A stretch of 25,141 nt of DNA from Methanocella sp. Lineage in GTDB: Archaea > Halobacteriota > Methanocellia > Methanocellales > Methanocellaceae. The stretch lies in contig NZ_DATJPM010000056.1 in the NCBI RefSeq assembly GCF_035506375.1, positions 1 through 25,141 of the forward strand, given 5' to 3'. Below the pieces are notes generated by a model, which saw only the letters and a list, made by a program, of their open reading frames with translations, was not told where the DNA came from and did not search any database. Positions 7,777 through 14,707 of the stretch are shown piece after piece; the stretch's first letter is position 1, and each line of letters starts with the position of its first letter. The position numbers and the translations under genes were made by a program.

Positions 7777-8190
7777 TTGACCATGCAGTGGAGCGGGGGA
7801 GTCGCCATAGTTGATGATGAAGAAGCCCTGACAGACCTTATCGCGGCGATGCTGGATTTGAAGGGGATACTGGTCTGCTTTAAGGCGTACGATGGCCGCG
7901 AGGCAATGCAGAAGTTCCGTGAGCACAACCCGAAGCCGGAGGTCGTCATAATGGACTACCGCCTGACCTCTACCAACGGCATCGAGGTGATGAAAGAGAT
8001 GAAACAGATGTATAATGGGTCGATGTTCATTTTCCTGAGCGCAGACTCGGCCGTGAGAGATGAAGCTCTCAAGGCAGGTGCAGAGATGTTCCTGGCGAAG
8101 CCATCGAGCATGAAGGACTTGATCGACGCAGTGGAACGCGTCGCCGGAAGTCAGCGCAAAGCAGCCGGGAATGGGCCGGAGGCTACGTAA
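7777..8190 (+). CDS. Single-domain response regulator (receiver only)
   Basis: This 137-residue protein is a complete receiver domain with no DNA-binding or enzymatic output. The acidic pair is Asp13-Asp14, the phospho-acceptor is Asp60 (in VIMDYRL), the switch Ser88 is in LSAD, and the conserved Lys108 is in AKPS. It presumably takes phosphate from the adjacent kinase and signals by protein contact. The listed start is a TTG at 7777, about 10 nt after a GGGGAGGGG Shine-Dalgarno sequence inside the kinase end. An ATG two codons later (7783) is a good alternative but lies 15 or more nt from that site. The genes are 3 nt apart and surely co-transcribed. Confidence 0.9.
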   Translation: MTMQWSGGVAIVDDEEALTDLIAAMLDLKGILVCFKAYDGREAMQKFREHNPKPEVVIMDYRLTSTNGIEVMKEMKQMYNGSMFIFLSADSAVRDEALKAGAEMFLAKPSSMKDLIDAVERVAGSQRKAAGNGPEAT

Positions 8191-8324
8191 AAGACGACTA
8201 CTCGCAGGGCGCCGGGTTCGTGGTTATATTGCCAGCGGTTGAATAATAAATATGGCATTTCATGTTTCAACCATATAAAAATATCTTTAAACCTAAATAA
8301 TTAGTATTGGGCGCAAGGCAGCCA

Positions 8325-8339
8325 CGATTACGGTAATCG
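8325..8339. repeat. 15-nt palindrome CGATTAC-G-GTAATCG
   Basis: Perfect 7-bp inverted repeat around one central G, within the AT-rich region after the response regulator. It could be an operator or chance; no gene clearly depends on it. Confidence 0.3.
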
Positions 8340-8367
8340 CTATCATTAAGATGGTATCGATAACGGT

Positions 8368-8616
8368 TTACTTAAATAAACGCTTTAAAAAGCATTTCTT
8401 TTGTACATTATGAATGCCATAGTAAATGTCCACTGTGCCGTTCCAATTCAGATTATCGACTATTTCAACGCGCTGACCGCAATCGGTTACGCGGTATGGG
8501 GGCACCCAATTTAGTGTTGGATTCGTTGTTCCAGTCTGATCCCGATAAACGATAATAACGAGTCGAATTACGGAGAACCGGGATTTAAAACTCTTTGGCG
8601 ATCTTCGAGCCTTCAC
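8368..8616 (-). CDS. Doubtful small ORF or gene remnant
   Basis: This is an open frame of 82 codons with a GTG start. The middle part looks protein-like (NPTLNWVPPYRVTDCGQRVE, then DNLNWNGTVDIYYG), as in an extracellular beta-rich domain, but there is no signal peptide, ribosome site or recognisable family. On the same strand just upstream, a different frame encodes a short peptide MSRSLKNLLKISYTGEG ending in a stop near 8583. The two may be frame-shifted pieces of one decayed gene. Treat as a possible remnant. Confidence 0.22.
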   Translation of the reverse strand: MKARRSPKSFKSRFSVIRLVIIVYRDQTGTTNPTLNWVPPYRVTDCGQRVEIVDNLNWNGTVDIYYGIHNVQKKCFLKRLFK

Positions 8617-8751
8617 CCGTATAGCTTATCTTCAACAGGTTTTTTAAAGACCTGGACATGCAAGGCATATACATTAACTCACATTATAGACTATTTATGC
8701 ACATATTATTATTAGAAAATAATTATTGACTTATAACAACGTTTTTCTCAT

Positions 8752-8953
8752 ATGAACGATGAACTTGTTTTTGATCAAGAGTTCCATGAGTATCTGTTTA
8801 AAATCCGGCAATCGATGCAAATTGTGCAAGCACAGTTCGATGTGATGAACAATGCGGTTGAAAAGTGCAGTAGCGTAGAGAGAAGACCTGAAACAATGCA
8901 TAGTGGCTCTAACTGCCGCCCATAATGAAATTTTACGATTCATGGAAGTTTAA
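8752..8953 (+). pseudogene. Frameshifted small gene of unknown function
   Basis: From the ATG at 8752 the frame reads MNDELVFDQEFHEYLFKIRQ and on through VMNNAVEKCSSVE, then leaves plausible protein for RRPETMHSG and stops at an early TAA. One extra base in the AGAGAGAAGA run (about 8878-8886) explains this. Dropping it continues as EDLKQCIVALTAAHNEILRF and ends MEV-TAA at 8953. The repaired product has 66 residues, is helical and has Cys in each half. It is either a pseudogene with a recent 1-nt insertion, a sequencing or assembly error, or a case of programmed frameshifting. No family is recognised. An AT-rich promoter-like stretch precedes it. Confidence 0.5.
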
Positions 8954-9132
8954 CTTATGTCTAAATAAAACTATATAATATAAAACTTCGATGGTATTTT
9001 CAAAAAATTGTAACTAAAAATGATTGTTTATTTTATATAACACACCTTACCTTTAAACCACTATTTCGACGAGCGCCAAACATAATAACTAATGTTTAAA
9101 ACCCCATTTATTGATTGTGAGAATTTTGTAGA

Positions 9133-9288
9133 CTATGGTAGAATTGGCTTAAGCACGCCATCAAAAAATAGTAGAGGACTCGGCTGATTTTGTATTGCCA
9201 CCAGACTCGCCTGTAAAGATACGAAAACATTATCGCTGCTTATATCCTTGATTTTAATCCTGTCCTCCTCATTCACAAAATTACCCAT
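9133..9288 (-). CDS. Possible small protein of 51 residues
   Basis: On the minus strand an ATG at 9288 opens 51 codons starting MGNFVNEEDRIKIKDISSDN and ending SPLLFFDGVLKPILP. A GAGGAGGA sequence lies inside the ORF rather than before it, so no good ribosome site supports the start. The composition is plausible for a real peptide or the tail of a decayed gene, but no family is recognised. It lies divergently to the methyltransferase gene at 9362. Confidence 0.28.
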   Translation of the reverse strand: MGNFVNEEDRIKIKDISSDNVFVSLQASLVAIQNQPSPLLFFDGVLKPILP

Positions 9289-9361
9289 ATGACCGAACGA
9301 TTATAAAATAACTCTCATATACAAATAGCTTGTATATATTATATTATTAGAGATGGTCTAA

Positions 9362-9991
9362 TTGCCGATAGAGACGGATGAAGTGTACAGGACTGTACCG
9401 CTGGATAAGATACCCTGGAACATCGAGACTCCTCCACAAGCCCTCGTAGACCTGGTGGATAGCGGATGCGTCAAGCCCTGTAGGGCTGTGGACTTGGGCT
9501 GTGGGGCCGGGAATTACGCCATTTACCTGGCCGGTAGGGGATTTGACGTGACTGGGATCGATATCTCGCCCAGGGCAATCGAGATCGCCCGGGATAACGC
9601 CCGGAAAAAAGGCGTAAAGTGCAGGTTCATCATTGCCGACATCCTCGGCGACCTACACAATATTAGAGAAATGTTTGATTTTGCCTATGATTGGGAAATG
9701 TTACACCACATTTTCCCTGACGATCGGTTTAGATACGTCCGAAATGTCCACGGGCTGTTAAACCTGGGGGCTAAGTATCTCTCCGTTTGCTTTAACGAGG
9801 AAGACTCCAGTTTCGGCGGCGCGGGTAAAGTTCGTGGAACCCAGCTCGGAACGATCTTGTATTTTTCATCCCTCGAGGAATTAAAAGTCCTGTATGAGCC
9901 TTACTTTAGGATCATAGATGCTAAGGTAATAGTTATAGAGGGAAAGAACGTTGAGCACATGGTTAATTATATCTTCATGGAGAAAAAATAG
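9362..9991 (+). CDS. Class I SAM-dependent methyltransferase
   Basis: This 209-residue enzyme has the Rossmann fold of class I methyltransferases. Motif I, which binds SAM, is AVDLGCGAGNYAIYLA (about 42-57). The acidic end of strand beta2 is VTGIDIS (about 63-69), motif II lies around FIIADI, and a post-motif HH (EMLHHIFPDD) follows. It resembles thiopurine or small-molecule methyltransferases; the acceptor is unknown. The start is a TTG at 9362, since the closest upstream ATG (in GATGGTCTAA) is out of frame or closed at once; GAGATGG may serve as a weak ribosome site. It stands alone in an AT-rich, gene-poor region and may be accessory. Confidence 0.8.
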   Translation: MPIETDEVYRTVPLDKIPWNIETPPQALVDLVDSGCVKPCRAVDLGCGAGNYAIYLAGRGFDVTGIDISPRAIEIARDNARKKGVKCRFIIADILGDLHNIREMFDFAYDWEMLHHIFPDDRFRYVRNVHGLLNLGAKYLSVCFNEEDSSFGGAGKVRGTQLGTILYFSSLEELKVLYEPYFRIIDAKVIVIEGKNVEHMVNYIFMEKK

Positions 9992-10104
9992 GAAACCACG
10001 AACACTAAAATGCAAAAGGGTGGTTTGAGGACAAAGTGATCTCATCAATAACCCCATTATTGCTCATTCAGGCATTGTTTAGATAATAGGAATAGGAAAA
10101 TTGG

Positions 10105-10317
10105 ATGATATCGGCAACAATAGAAGCAGCATTTTCGACATTAGCAGGTGCCCTAGTGGGCGGTGTCATATCATATTTTGCGTCGTATTTTGCGGCTAAA
10201 TGGCAGTTCGGTAAAACAATGGAGTTCGAGCGAGAACAGGATAAGATTAGACGAGAAGAGCAGACTAGGATTGAAAAAGAACAGAAAGACAGATGTATTA
10301 TCTGGATGACGGGTTAA
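10105..10317 (+). CDS. Short membrane-anchored coiled-coil protein, possibly truncated
   Basis: This 70-residue product has one N-terminal membrane segment (STLAGALVGGVISYFASYFA, about 11-30) followed by a highly charged helix (EFEREQDKIRREEQTRIEKE). It then ends abruptly in CIIWMTG. Proteins with this N-terminal layout are usually longer, so the gene may be truncated. It follows the methyltransferase by about 110 nt on the same strand and lies next to the tRNA array. Function unknown. Confidence 0.45.
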   Translation: MISATIEAAFSTLAGALVGGVISYFASYFAAKWQFGKTMEFEREQDKIRREEQTRIEKEQKDRCIIWMTG

Positions 10318-10416
10318 AGAACCATTTATAGGGTTTATTTCACCCGTGTCAACCAGATTGTGAACAAAACCAAATAAAACATGCACAGTCGAAAATAAGC
10401 CTTTTATAAAGGAATA

Positions 10417-10489
<73 letters not shown>

Positions 10490-10542
10490 TTTATGGTTTA
10501 ATGTTTAAGGCATTGATATTTGTAACTTTGCCGGTTTTTAAG

Positions 10543-10617
10543 TGGGGGTAAAGGGATTCGAACCCATGGCCTTCCGGTTATGAGCCGGACGCTCTGACCT
10601 GGCTAAGCTACACCCCC
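10543..10617 (-). tRNA. tRNA with CAT anticodon, probably elongator tRNA-Met
   Basis: Acceptor GGGGGTG/TACCCCC with a G-T pair, D-stem GCTT/GAGC, anticodon stem TCCGG/CCGGA with loop CTCATAA (anticodon CAT), T-loop TTCGAAT, discriminator A, no CCA. The T-stem ATGGG/CCCTT carries a T-T mismatch at its second pair. It lacks the initiator-type sequence I would expect. An Ile2 tRNA, whose C34 is modified to read AUA, cannot be fully excluded. Confidence 0.88.
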
Positions 10618-10628
10618 TTTACCTTAAG

Positions 10629-10701
10629 CGCCGCCAACAGGACTCGAACCTGTGACATGCTGGTTAACAGCCAGCCACTCTACCAACTGAGTTATGGCGG
10701 C
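10629..10701 (-). tRNA. tRNA-Asn (GTT)
   Basis: Acceptor GCCGCCA/TGGCGGC, D-stem ACTC/GAGT, anticodon stem GCTGG/CCAGC with loop CTGTTAA (anticodon GTT), T-arm ACAGG-TTCGAGT-CCTGT, discriminator G, no CCA. It is the first gene of the array Asn-Met-Phe, with short spacers of 11 and 53 nt. Confidence 0.95.
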
Positions 10702-10723
10702 AGCGAGATAGATATCGTGAAAT

Positions 10724-10733
10724 CCTATATTTG
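10724..10733 (-). promoter_or_regulatory. TATA box of the tRNA Asn-Met-Phe array
   Basis: The minus-strand CAAATATAGG is centred about 28 nt upstream of the tRNA-Asn 5' end, the expected archaeal spacing. Confidence 0.5.
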
Positions 10734-10796
10734 GGGATTTAACACCACTTTTACTGGTATCTAACATATTTATAACTAACGGTTCTGTGTTTATGA

Positions 10797-10990
10797 AAAA
10801 TCATCGTAATGCCGGGCCTCTTCGCGGGTCTATGCCAGCCTGATGGCTGTCTAATCGTCTTTTTAGGTTCTCCGATGGCTGTGGCCGGTAAGTAGGGGCG
10901 CTTCCGCGCAGCGCAGCACCCTACTCGCACGGCCGCAGTTGTGGAGGGCTTGTACGCAAGACCTAAGCGCAGTGGATCAATATTTGTTTA
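10797..10990 (+). ncRNA. Candidate structured non-coding RNA
   Basis: A multi-branched fold can be drawn on the plus strand. An outer stem TTAGGT/ACCTAA (10863-10868 with 10961-10966) encloses two arms. Arm one is CTCC/GGAG (10870-10873 with 10943-10946), CTGTGGCCG/CGGCCGCAG (10879-10887 with 10930-10938, one G-T), AGTAGGG/CCCTACT (10891-10897 with 10919-10925) and an inner GCGC-TTCC-GCGC. Arm two is CTTG-TACG-CAAG (10949-10960). A hairpin CAGCC-TGAT-GGCTG (10836-10849) lies 5' of it. A TATA-like box (CATATTTATAAC, 10765-10776) predicts a start near 10797, and T-runs occur around 11004-11016. It does not match RNase P or SRP RNA signatures known to me. Boundaries are inferred. Confidence 0.45.
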
Positions 10991-10993
10991 GCG

Positions 10994-11374
10994 GTCCTTT
11001 GCCATTTTTCCATTTTCGCACAGCCCGTCGGTTTTTCAACACGAAAACACGAAAATTTTTATATCCCACGTAAGAGCACGAAAATCACTAAGATGGATGC
11101 TTTGGCGTCAAAACACCAAACAACCTCCCAAAGGCACGGACCTCACTAAATTATTTGAAACACTAGAGAAAGCATATCTAAATAAAGCATAAGGATCATG
11201 CCGCCCTCGTGTTTCAATCCTTTGGTGAATTTAGTGTTCTCCGTGAGGCTTGTTTCGTGTTTTAAGCGCCAGGCATGGACCTTAGTGATTATCGAGACTT
11301 ACGTGGGATATAAAAGAATTCGTGTTTTCGTGTTGAAAAACCGGACAAATCAGCGAACCACACGAACAAAGGAC
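10994..11374. repeat. About 380-bp imperfect inverted repeat with ACACGAAA-like units
   Basis: The left arm from 11027 and the reverse complement of the right arm ending at 11346 match over about 48 bp with one indel and three mismatches; both contain GGTTTTTCAACACGAAAACA and TTTTATATCCCACGTAAG. Similarity continues inward at lower identity (ATCACTAAG, ACACTAAATT-like) to an unpaired centre near 11170-11200. It continues outward to GTCCTTTG (10994-11001) and CAAAGGAC (11367-11374). Each arm carries a TATA-like GATATAAAA pointing outward. Transcribed, it would form a long hairpin. It may be a decayed mobile element of the MITE kind. Confidence 0.7.
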
Positions 11375-11526
11375 AAACGATAACACAACAAACACGGAAC
11401 CACTGGATCAGCTTTTTACTCTGAAGAGAAAAAACTCATTGCCCCCCGCCATCTCCAAAATGTCTCGACGACCGCGGATTAATTATACTGGCCTAATAAA
11501 AACATCCCATTCGGCTCCAAGTAAAG

Positions 11527-11540
11527 ATAGATTTATAACC
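11527..11540 (+). promoter_or_regulatory. TATA box of the argF operon
   Basis: GATAGATTTATAACC lies about 50 nt upstream of the ATG, leaving a short leader that contains the strong ribosome site GCGGAGGT just before the start. Confidence 0.5.
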
Positions 11541-11588
11541 TGAAAGCGATTTATTTACTTCATTAACTTTTCCAAGAGCGGAGGTTTA

Positions 11589-12506
11589 ATGCACATCATA
11601 TCCATCGCAGACTTGAGTGTCGATGACATCTACGGCATTCTCGAGCTGGCAGAGGACCTCAAGAAGAAGAGGAAAGAAGGCGTCGTGACGGACTACCTGA
11701 AGAACAAGAGTCTCGCCATGATATTCGAGAAATCATCTACCAGGACAAGAGTGTCGTTCGAAGTGGGCATGACCGACCTGGGAGGGCATGGAGTATACCT
11801 GGACCCGGGGATGATGCAGCTCGGCCGGGGCGAGACGCTGCCGGATACGGCTAAAATACTCTCGGGGTACGTTCACGGCATCATGATCCGGGCGAAAAGC
11901 CACGATACGGTGATCGAGATCGCGAAGAACGCGACTGTGCCAGTCGTCAACGGGCTCACGGACCACGAGCACCCGTGCCAGGCGCTGGCCGACCTCATGA
12001 CCATCCGGGAAAGAAAAGGATACATCGAAGGGCTCAGGTTCGCGTGGATAGGCGATGGGAACAATGTCTGTCATTCATTGATCCTGGCATCGGCCATGAC
12101 GGGGATGAAGATGAGCGTCGCGTGCCCGAAGGGATATGAGCCCGACACGAATGTCGTTAAAAAGGCGCAGGCGATGGGCGGCGATATCGAGGTCACGAAC
12201 GACCCTAAGGCCGCCGCAATGGACGCGGACGTGCTCTATACGGACGTCTGGGTATCCATGGGCGACGAGGCCGAGAAAGATAAAAGGCTAAAGGACCTCC
12301 GGGATTACCAGATCAACATGGGCCTCGTGAAGCTGGCGAAAAAAGACTGCGTCGTCCTGCACTGCCTGCCGGCACACCGGGGACAGGAGATCACCGACGA
12401 CGTCATGAAATGTAAGAATTCCGCCATCTTCGAGCAGGCGGAGAACCGGCTGCACGTCCAGAAAGCGCTGCTCGTAAAGCTAATCGGTAACAATGCCCGA
12501 GCGTAA
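11589..12506 (+). CDS. argF: Ornithine carbamoyltransferase
   Basis: This cytoplasmic enzyme of arginine biosynthesis joins carbamoyl phosphate and ornithine to give citrulline. At 305 residues it has the usual length. Signature motifs are the carbamoyl-phosphate loop STRTR (50-54), HPCQ (128-131), the ornithine-binding SMG loop in DVWVSMGDE (219-227) and HCLPAHRG (258-265) with the catalytic Cys259. The start ATG at 11589 follows GGAGGT with ideal spacing. The gene overlaps the next by 14 nt, making it the first gene of a tight operon with an acyltransferase and a DUF1405 protein. Confidence 0.97.
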   Translation: MHIISIADLSVDDIYGILELAEDLKKKRKEGVVTDYLKNKSLAMIFEKSSTRTRVSFEVGMTDLGGHGVYLDPGMMQLGRGETLPDTAKILSGYVHGIMIRAKSHDTVIEIAKNATVPVVNGLTDHEHPCQALADLMTIRERKGYIEGLRFAWIGDGNNVCHSLILASAMTGMKMSVACPKGYEPDTNVVKKAQAMGGDIEVTNDPKAAAMDADVLYTDVWVSMGDEAEKDKRLKDLRDYQINMGLVKLAKKDCVVLHCLPAHRGQEITDDVMKCKNSAIFEQAENRLHVQKALLVKLIGNNARA

Positions 12507-13002
12507 GTTAACGGAACATCCGGCCGCCGTCAAAGGCTTTAATTCGCTGTGGGGCTGGCACCACGACCGGGACCCCGTCGTCGTGGCGTTCAACTTTTTA
12601 TTGCTGCAAGTAGTTCGGTATAGCCCCTCCCTTCAACTCAAGATCGGGTGTATGAGAGCCATGGGCGTCAAGGCCGGCGAGCACGTGTCCATGGCACTCG
12701 AGGCTACGGTGGATATCATTTATCCCGAGCTGATCGAGATCGGCGATAACACCGTCGTCGGCTATCGGACAACTATTTTAGCCCACGAGTACCTTATCGA
12801 CACGTACAGGACGGGCAGGGTCATCATCGGTAAGAACGTGCTTATCGGCGCCAATGCCACCATACTCGCGGGAGTCACAATCGGCGACGGCGCCGTAGTA
12901 TCAGCCTGCTCGCTCGTCAACCGGGACGTGCCCGCCGGCGCCTTCGTGGGCGGCGTGCCCGCGAAGATCATCGAGAGGGAAAACGATGTTCAATCCGGTT
13001 AA
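12493..13002 (+). CDS. Left-handed beta-helix (hexapeptide) acyltransferase
   Basis: This 169-residue protein ends in hexapeptide repeats typical of trimeric O- or N-acetyltransferases: IEIGDNTVVG, VIIGKNVLIGANATILAG and VTIGDGAVVSACSLV, with the capping motif VGGVPAKII. The N-terminal 55 residues are helical and partly hydrophobic (AFNFLLLQVVRY), which suggests membrane association. Such enzymes transfer acetyl from acetyl-CoA to sugars or other small acceptors; the acceptor here is unknown. It starts inside argF (14-nt overlap) and its own end overlaps the next gene by 17 nt, so translation is likely coupled. Confidence 0.88.
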   Translation: MPERKLTEHPAAVKGFNSLWGWHHDRDPVVVAFNFLLLQVVRYSPSLQLKIGCMRAMGVKAGEHVSMALEATVDIIYPELIEIGDNTVVGYRTTILAHEYLIDTYRTGRVIIGKNVLIGANATILAGVTIGDGAVVSACSLVNRDVPAGAFVGGVPAKIIERENDVQSG

Positions 13003-13684
13003 ATTCGTCGTCGACCTGGTCTACGGCGATAAGCGCCTCCTGGCGCTCATCATTTTGATCAACGTCATAGGCTCGGCCTTCGGCTTTTATTACTACTGGG
13101 ACCAGCTCATGATGACGCCCTGGTACTACTGGCTCTTCGTGCCGGACTGTCCGCTCTATACGTTCTTCATGATCTTCGCGCTGCTATTCATCGCCATGGG
13201 CAAGCCCAACGACACGTTCAACGTTATTACGGCTGTCGGGCTGGCCATGTATGGCGCCTGGACCATGTTCGTCCTCATCTACTTTGGCGAGGTCTACTTC
13301 GCCCCGGAGAACGCGCTCATGTCCTCCGCGCTATGGATATCGCACTGCGGCATGGCGCTGGAAAGCATCTTTTTGCTGCCGTATATTAAAAAAGCGGGCA
13401 TCTTCTCCTGGATGACGGCATGCGCCTGGTTCCTGCTCCAGGACTTCATGGACTACTTCGTGCTATTCACATATAATGGGGGGGTCATGCGGCTTCACCC
13501 GCTGGCCCTCATGGAATACTATACGAGAGGCATGAGCGGCTTTAGTTTTTTAGAGGCTAAGCTGGGCTCGATGATGTACATTACCTTTGCCATGACCCTG
13601 ATTTTTATCGTCCTGATCTATGCCGTATCCCGAAAATGGGCCCTGACGGTAAAAGAGCCGGGCGTTAGCCCGGAAAAAACGTGA
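12986..13684 (+). CDS. DUF1405 family membrane protein
   Basis: This 232-residue integral membrane protein has about six hydrophobic segments, for example LALIILINVIGSAFGFYYYW, FFMIFALLFIAMG, MYITFAMTLIFIVLIYAVS. It matches the pattern I know for DUF1405 (YpjA-like) proteins, including the FVPDCPLYTFF stretch after the first helix and conserved aromatic residues. Function is unknown. It overlaps the acyltransferase by 17 nt and is the last gene of the argF operon. A bidirectional hairpin lies at its 3' end. Confidence 0.8.
   Translation: MFNPVKFVVDLVYGDKRLLALIILINVIGSAFGFYYYWDQLMMTPWYYWLFVPDCPLYTFFMIFALLFIAMGKPNDTFNVITAVGLAMYGAWTMFVLIYFGEVYFAPENALMSSALWISHCGMALESIFLLPYIKKAGIFSWMTACAWFLLQDFMDYFVLFTYNGGVMRLHPLALMEYYTRGMSGFSFLEAKLGSMMYITFAMTLIFIVLIYAVSRKWALTVKEPGVSPEKT
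13650..13673 (-). terminator. Hairpin between convergent genes
   Basis: CCGGGC-GTTA-GCCCGG (13658-13673) is a perfect 6-bp stem with a tetraloop. On the minus strand it is followed by CTCTTTTACC, so it can terminate the small minus-strand gene. On the plus strand it lies inside the last codons of the DUF1405 gene and is followed by an A-run. Confidence 0.55.
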
Positions 13685-13906
13685 TCAAAAGCTTATCGTC
13701 ACTTCGACCCATATGCTGTGGCCGCTGTGGCCGCCCGTCTCATGGGCCTCGGCGACCCGGATAAACTTCAGGTTCTTTATGGCGATATGAGCGAAGCTCG
13801 ACTGCGTCAGCTTCGTCATCAACTCGCCATTTTCCATTCCTTCGTAAAGCCCGTGGATGACGTCCTCGCCCTGGTCGAGGATGATAGCGTGGGTTTCTAC
13901 TGTCAT
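13685..13906 (-). CDS. Small conserved-looking protein of unknown function
   Basis: This 73-residue product (MTVETHAIILDQGEDVIHGL at the start, HETGGHSGHSIWVEVTISF at the end) has alternating hydrophobic residues suggestive of beta strands and a His/Gly cluster (EAHETGGHSGHS) that could bind metal. The ATG at 13904-13906 follows GGTAGGGATTGA, a possible ribosome site. It lies tail-to-tail with the DUF1405 gene and shares the hairpin there. No family is recognised. Confidence 0.6.
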   Translation of the reverse strand: MTVETHAIILDQGEDVIHGLYEGMENGELMTKLTQSSFAHIAIKNLKFIRVAEAHETGGHSGHSIWVEVTISF

Positions 13907-14045
13907 TCAATCCCTACCTGACTATTGTCTTTAACGCAAATGTGTAATATACTTGCCGCTTTCGGCCAGGGCGAAGCTTCAGCCGAATACGTTTTACCAG
14001 TGGCAAATGGTGGTCGATGATAAGGGTTGATGGCAGAGGGCCGGG

Positions 14046-14567
14046 TTATCGGTATACCTGCCTGGCATACGTGCGTAATCGCTCTAGCTGCCATTCGCGC
14101 TCTTTAACGAGGCCGTCGTCCATATTACCCGTATAGGCTGCGACAGATCTAATGCCATATATGGAGCTTCCTAGCGCGTGGGTGTTGACATGGGCGGTCC
14201 CGACAGCCTGCCCCGCGGCGTGTGCCGCAAAACAGGCGGCATCATTTTCTTTGACTTCTTTGGCGGCCGCATGGGCCGAGAGCGAAGCCGCGCGTATGAC
14301 CTTCATTCGGAACACGCCGGTCCTTGCCCATTCGCGGCACTCTTCGATGGCTTTTCGAGGCCTATCGTCATCCGGGCGTACCTCTTCGAAATAAGGGAGG
14401 ACGTGCTCCGCACAGTCGGCGGCCCAAACGGCAAGTATCTTCTGGTCTGGCCTGAAAATCTGGTGGTCGATGCGCTCCGTGAAAGGCCTGTCGAGTATCT
14501 CAGAGACCGATCTGCGGACTTCGTATAATACGACGGTCGGCCTTATCTTTTCACGCATCACTGGCAT
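14046..14567 (-). CDS. Imm-5-like putative immunity protein
   Basis: This 173-residue, largely helical protein matches what I remember of the Imm-5 family, named for immunity proteins beside bacterial polymorphic toxins. Matching stretches are WAADCAEHVLPYFEE, a later AIEECREWARTG and an Ala-rich AAHAAGQAVGTAHVNTHALG. No toxin gene lies next to it, so an immunity role is not supported by context; many such proteins occur alone. ATGs at 14567 and 14558 (MREKIRP) are both possible starts. No clear operon partner is present. Confidence 0.65.
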   Translation of the reverse strand: MPVMREKIRPTVVLYEVRRSVSEILDRPFTERIDHQIFRPDQKILAVWAADCAEHVLPYFEEVRPDDDRPRKAIEECREWARTGVFRMKVIRAASLSAHAAAKEVKENDAACFAAHAAGQAVGTAHVNTHALGSSIYGIRSVAAYTGNMDDGLVKEREWQLERLRTYARQVYR

Positions 14568-14707
14568 TCAATAATAGTGGGATTAATAAGAATAATATTC
14601 TTTCTATCAACGGACATTGGCGAAAAATGAAAGATCGTTTACGGGCAGGTATCTACGGGAAATGCTGTAATCTGACTTGGTCGATATTTTCATCTTTTTT
14701 ATCAGCC

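Larger units (their letters stand above)
10702..11588. other. Long gene-free region between the tRNA array and argF
   Basis: Nearly 900 bp with no convincing protein gene. It holds the tRNA promoter, the candidate structured RNA (about 10797-10990), a large imperfect inverted repeat (10994-11374) and, at the right, the argF promoter region. An open frame at 11198-11383 falls wholly inside the inverted repeat and is not credible as a gene. Confidence 0.6.

Noticed and set aside
8731..8943. 70-codon minus-strand open frame
   Set aside because: The opposite strand encodes a better protein once a one-base frameshift is allowed.
10797..10990. RNase P or SRP RNA identity for the structured region
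   Set aside because: The conserved RNase P cores and the SRP helix-8 loop pattern are not seen on either strand. A GGAA in a GCGC stem on the minus strand is not enough.
11198..11383. 61-codon plus-strand open frame
   Set aside because: It falls wholly within the large inverted repeat and its composition follows the ACACGAAA-like units rather than a protein.
11041..11400. CRISPR array suggested by recurring ACACGAAA units
   Set aside because: Units are short, degenerate, irregularly spaced and arranged as an inverted repeat, with no equal-length spacers and no cas genes.
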